A DNA stretch of 64,000 bases from Adiantum capillus-veneris (taxonomy: Eukaryota; Streptophyta; Polypodiopsida; Polypodiales; Pteridaceae), in assembly GCA_014529385.2 (NCBI GenBank), contig CM043955.1, forward strand, positions 148,999,640-149,063,639, read 5' to 3'. Below, one piece after another: positions 59,527 to 64,000 of the stretch. The stretch's first letter is position 1. Each line of letters opens with the position of its first letter. The notes under the pieces were generated by a model. That model saw only the letters and a list, made by a program, of their open reading frames with translations, had not been told where the DNA came from and ran no database searches. The position numbers and the translations under genes are program-made.

Positions 59527-61130
59527 CCTACACCTAGGATGCCACATGAAGCAGACACTTGTCCTAAAGCTCCTCATGCACATTACACCTAGCTACCTAA
59601 GATCCCTGGGACAACATGCATAGCAATTGAGCAATCGAGTGCTCCTAAGTTAGTAGGCAATGTGGGTCAAACTGTGAGGAACAACAATGCTTCCACCTCA
59701 AGGGAAGCCTCTAGTACGTCGGGCCTAGAAGGTATATGACCTACAAATTGAAACCTTGACTGACCTGTACACGAGTTATACATACCATATAGGTTGTTTA
59801 GAAGTTGTACAATCTACTTCTAGTTCCACAAATCTAGAGGAGTGGCAACAGATGGTCTGCAATGTCATCCATAGCATCATCCAATCGGAGAGGCAAAATC
59901 GAGGGATTAACATTCCGTCAACTGGCCTTATGAGATTCTTGGATACTAGCAAGTCCAGACAACCGACACTATCACAGATGGAAACTCCTTCAATGAATCC
60001 AATGAACCCTTCATATATTGTGTCGCCTCGAGTTTTGGTACAGTTTGAACCCACAAGTAGTAGTTTTACTTTTCCAAATCTAGCTCATCTGTCTCTCGGA
60101 GACACTACGGCTACGATACCTACTCCGGTGATGAGCACAAAAAGTACACCTTGGACCTCGTTTGTTAGCACTACACCGCTACCTAGTAGCACAATGCCCC
60201 CAACAATATCTACAGGTGTGCATCAAGCCTATGTACCTGTTGCACCTCATGCCCACATAGCTCCAACACCCCCAATTATGCCAAGGGCTTACACTCCACA
60301 ATGGAATTATCCAAGCTCTTATTCAAGTGGGGCCAAATTTTTTTGGCAATAACATGTCGTATCTGGCACCAGCTATTTCTAGGGCCACACCTACAAACTT
60401 TGGACCACCACGTGGTACACCACCATACGAGGTATAGGACACGAGGGCCGCATGTATGCCAAGGCCAAGGACAACTCCCATCCTACATGTAGTTCCAGGA
60501 GCGCCTGCACCTATGGCCACTATGCCTGCTTATTTAGGATATTTGGCCACATTTTCTCAAACCATCAATCGATCTATTGCTGAGAATATGCGCAACATGC
60601 CTGATATAGAGCCTAGAAGTAAGGCAATACAAATATCCAAGCTCACACAAAAATATAGTGGAGACGGGGATGTGAGAAAGCATATCAAAGTGTTTGAACA
60701 AATATGCGATTCTCTAGGAGAACACAATGACCTGCATAAGAGTAATGCTTTAAGCCTAACCTTAAGTGGGAAGGTTGGGGATTGGTATAGAACCCTAAGG
60801 GTGGAAGAAAAAACGATCTACCCTACTCTTAGGAGACCGTTCTTGAAAGAATACATACGAGAGGGAGTGCTTTGGGGTGTAGCCTCTCAGCTCCAAAAAG
60901 CCCAACGAGAGGAAGGAGAGTTGGTGAGAGACTTTATTAGTCGCTTGAAGCATTTGAATGCTCGTTGTAATCCAAATGAGCACTTTAATAATAATCAATT
61001 GCTTGATAGATTCATTAGGGGATTACGACATGAGGATATCTACAATGGCCTAGTCATTAGAGATATCACCACTTGGGAAGCAACCAATGTGATCCAATTG
61101 GAGGATAATTTAATAATTTAAGGAGAAAGA
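59527..61130 (+). pseudogene. Ty3/gypsy gag with capsid domain
   Basis: An N-terminal Pro/Thr/Ser-rich region (59527-60450) is broken by stops near 59597 and 59740, a shift near 60345 and a stop near 60435. From about 60456 to 61121 the frame is open and holds the gag (PF03732-type) capsid domain: KLTQKYSGDGDVRKHIKVFE, LSLTLSGKVGDWYRTL, REEGELVRDFISRLKHLNAR and LLDRFIRGLRHEDIY. It forms the particle shell in this family. Confidence 0.85.
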
Positions 61131-62630
61131 GTGTTTGTTGAGCCTAAATCTACTAGCTCGCAAGCATCGAGGCATCAAACAATGACCCCAAAGCCTATTA
61201 AGGAGCCAAAGATATCTGAGATGACTATAGCAAATATCACCAAGGCCATTCAAGAGAGTCTTAGAGACAATCGTGCTCTGAAAAACAATCATATGTTCAA
61301 GAAGGGAGCAACAATGGTGCTCAATATGATATGGTCCGCATAGTACTAGTGAATGACTTACTTTTAGAGTAAAATTCAATGAGAATTGCAATGCCTGTGG
61401 GAGGTATGGTCATCAAGCTAAGGATTGCGTAGTATTTAAGCGCGCAATGGCCAATAGACCAACCTTAGCATGGACATACACACCTCGAGTGCCTGCATTG
61501 ATGCCGGCCCCACCTCTTGAACAAACACCACAACACATGGTCCCTAGGGCCAAAATGTTGTTCAACCAACACCGTTACCACCTCCAGTGCTAAGAACGCA
61601 ACCACCACATCCGAGAATCACATATGTGAATCAAGTGGGTTGTGAGTCATCTATTGCTTGTTTGGAAGGCTGTGAGGAAGATATAGACCCTAATATTGCC
61701 TATGCGCTTGATGAAAGTCCACAATACTACATGGAGGACTATTGGGGACAAGTCAAACATGTCTATCAAGTAGTTGCTCTTGCTGCAAGAGGCCAAAATA
61801 TCAATTACACTACCAAGAGACCACCTCTTCAATGCTATGAGTGTGGAGGTCCACATTGTGTGGCCGAGTGTCCTATTAGGCTACAAAAGAACGCCACACT
61901 AACAAAAACCAATCAAGCAAGCACGTCTACAATGCTGATACTCATGTGTAATCGATGTGGCATAGATCATTTGATTGCCCAATGTCCAAATAATCCAAAT
62001 GCGCTAAAGATCACGCCATTAAACTTGATTGAGCTTATCGAGGGGCCATCACAAAGTACACATGTGGTACCAATAAACGTACTCAGACGACTGATGCTCC
62101 AAAAACAAAAGTATATTTTTGAAGAAAGAGACACGACATCAATTGCCCAATCTCAGAAGAAGAAGAAAACATGAAGGAAGAGATCGCAAAAAGCAACAAA
62201 GTCAAACCCCAGTTCAAAGACCAACGTAGGGACTGGTGACGACCTAGTATATATGAACGATGCTAAAGAGGATTCTGATTCAGGTGAAACCATGGAGACC
62301 AAAACAACCACTAAGAAAGAAACCAACAAGGAAGATCGTCATGAGCCACAATGGCCAGGATCCAAGAAAAAGATAGGAACTTATCCAAACCCTATAGAGG
62401 AGATCGAGAGAATCAAGCAATTAAGGAGTTTAGTAGAAGATACCCAAAGGGATCTAGAACCAGCACCTAGGCAAATCCAGATTACAGACACATTGTTCCC
62501 TATGCAACAACAACCTCACAAAGTCCATAGACCCCTAGACATACCTAGTGTCATCCAAAAATTTAAAGTCATGGTAAAGTGGGCATACTCACTTCTTGTT
62601 GGAAAGAATGTTTATGAAGGGACTACCTGA
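61131..62630 (+). pseudogene. Gag/nucleocapsid region with three zinc knuckles, then linker
   Basis: CNACGRYGHQAKDC near 61387-61428 is a canonical CX2CX4HX4C knuckle. CYECGGPHCVAEC near 61834 and CNRCGIDHLIAQC near 61948 are two shortened CX2CX3HX4C knuckles. The linker after 62170 is charged and repeated in style (TKKETNKEDR). Stops or shifts lie near 61120, 61340-61375, 61560 and 62175-62250. Three knuckles is more than the usual one or two. Confidence 0.75.
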
Positions 62631-62643
62631 CCCTATCGAATAA

Positions 62644-63285
62644 ATGGAGGTCCCATCTTCCCCACGTCAAGGGACTAAAGCCCAAAAGGTGCCGTTAAAT
62701 ATTACCAAATTGATGGATTTCATGGCTTCAGAAGTTAGAACCACCATCATGTCCAAACTATATGCAGACCGTGAGCTATTCTTAGCTCTTCAAGATTTCC
62801 TCAATGGAGAACTGAAGGTTTGGCTACCACAATTTTCACAAATGGATGGAGCTAGGGAGATGCCAATAGAGGAGGAACACTTAGATCCACAACCCAACCT
62901 AGATGAGAACCCTGTTGTAGAAATACCTGCTAACAACTTGGTCAATACTTTGAGGGTGATGAATCCAAAGCAACCATACCAATCACTACCAAGGGATTAA
63001 CTGTGAAGGAAATTCTTGGTGGTGGCACTGAGGTTAGCATTGTGACTAAAAATTATTGGGAAACTATGGGAAGACCTCACCTTGGGACCACAACCATAGT
63101 AGCAAAGATGGCCAATGGGTCTATTGTTAAACCTATTGGAATGCTAGAAGATCTCAAGATCAAGGTCTTTGGACATAAAATAACAAATACCTTCATTGTT
63201 ATGGATTTCTCCAAGCACACTATGGCATCTGAGATGATATTAGGACGTCCTTTTATGAGGGAAGAAAAAATGGTGCATGACTAGT
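62644..63285 (+). pseudogene. Retropepsin-like protease region, catalytic Asp missing
   Basis: Following a linker (62644-63000), the frame reads LGGGTEVSIVTKNYWETMG, then ANGSIVKPIGMLEDLKIKVF and EMILGRPFMREEKMVHD. This is the fold pattern of gypsy aspartic proteases, whose active site is D-[SG]-G. Here the Asp position is a Gly. There is also a shift near 63000. The substitution alone would inactivate the protease. Confidence 0.75.
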
Positions 63286-64000
63286 CTAAAAACCATGTCT
63301 ACTTGTAGTTCCAAGATTCTGTCATTCGAGTGGATCTTGTAATTGGTCGAGCACATCCTCTAAGAAACAGGTTCATAGTTGATCATAGATCTGACACCAC
63401 AATTCACTCGGCCCCATAGAAATATTGTTACACATGTAAAGTGGACGCTGATAATGGGGAAGATTCTCCTTATATGGATGTACTACCTGGGATGACCAAG
63501 TCGGAAAATGTGGATTGGGTCCACTTAGCAGCAACCATGGACACTTGGGGAAATAGGGGGACGACCTAGGTAACACCTGAGGGCGATGAAATGCCACCAC
63601 TCGTATCCTTAAATATGCTAGAAGAAATGCATATAGCTTCAAATGACCTACAAGATGAAGGTTTGAGTGGCATTGGAACCAGTAGTGTCTCACAAGACTA
63701 TAGGCCACATGATTTGGGGTCAGAATCATCAATTGAAATTGACTCTAAGGATGAAGAATCTGAGTTAAATCTTAGTGAAAATGTGGGTACAAACCATTCA
63801 GTGCCCAATGGTACCCTAGATGACAATCCATCCAAGGCAGCAAAAGACACAAGTAGCAATTCATCTAGTGACTCTTCACTAGAGATTGGCCGTAATAAAA
63901 AATTAGACAAGAAGAGTAAGAGATATAAGAGGCGATGATATCGAGAAAATGTACTTGCTAGAATAAATGAAAAGAAATCTACCGCAAGATGGCTTAATTA
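63286..64000 (+). pseudogene. Acidic Ser-rich linker before RT (cut by window edge)
   Basis: After a stop at 63282 the same polyprotein is readable again from about 63591: SIEIDSKDEESELNLSEN, then SSNSSSDSSLEIGRNKK. A linker of this sort separates protease and RT in some gypsy elements. Stops occur near 63415 and 63935. Confidence 0.55.

Larger units (their letters stand above)
59527..64000 (+). mobile_element. Ty3/gypsy element, 5' half of the polyprotein, cut by the window edge
   Basis: Gag, zinc knuckles, protease and a long linker follow in order on the plus strand; RT would lie beyond 64000. It is a different family from the chromovirus at the left end, judged by its gag. Confidence 0.82.

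Overview
This window is repeat-dense nuclear DNA of a land plant. It holds a chromodomain Ty3/gypsy polyprotein, an LTR element primed by initiator tRNA-Met, Ty1/copia pieces, APE-type LINEs with L1-like ORF1 proteins, a SWIM zinc-finger (MULE-type) fragment and a PPR relic. No intact ordinary host gene, tRNA or rRNA was recognised. The species cannot be fixed from the sequence; a large-genome plant such as a homosporous fern would fit, but that is inference.

Layout. 1-9945: the pol 3' half of a chromovirus, one long LTR, then a tRNA-Met primer site and gag. That LTR is split by a plus-strand LINE (A1, 3412-7919). 9946-15480: remnants, including a DUF8039-like ORF, a 158-bp higher-order tandem repeat and a 29-bp minisatellite. 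15481-34147: a LINE province. Here at least ten LINE copies or pieces of two subfamilies (A and B), plus one ORF1-only-like element, are mostly minus-strand and are separated by (GA)n tracts. The best-preserved copy, B1, spans about 25883-30493. 34148-47135: microsatellites, a degenerate coiled-coil ORF, small duplications, a PPR scrap and an orphan ORF. 47136-51657: a multi-exon gene for a putative DDE-type transposase that I cannot place in a named superfamily. 53640-58051: minus-strand gypsy pieces, including an LTR-gag paralogue of the first element whose LTR lacks the LINE. 58130-58939: a copia 3' end and LTR. 59527-64000: the 5' half of another Ty3/gypsy polyprotein running off the window.

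How it works together. The LINEs carry an APE endonuclease, a YADD reverse transcriptase and a C-terminal CCHC finger. Their 3' ends share a short hairpin followed by TCTA and TC repeats. Nearly every copy with a visible 3' end lies inside a (TC)n/(GA)n microsatellite with the TC strand in the sense orientation. The two paralogous LTRs give a filled and an unfilled site in the same window. This is the pattern expected of a microsatellite-targeted LINE, and it would explain the GA-linked train of elements. Most copies are broken by indels or 5' truncation. B1 has only one frameshift and one stop in ORF2, and its ORF1 is open.
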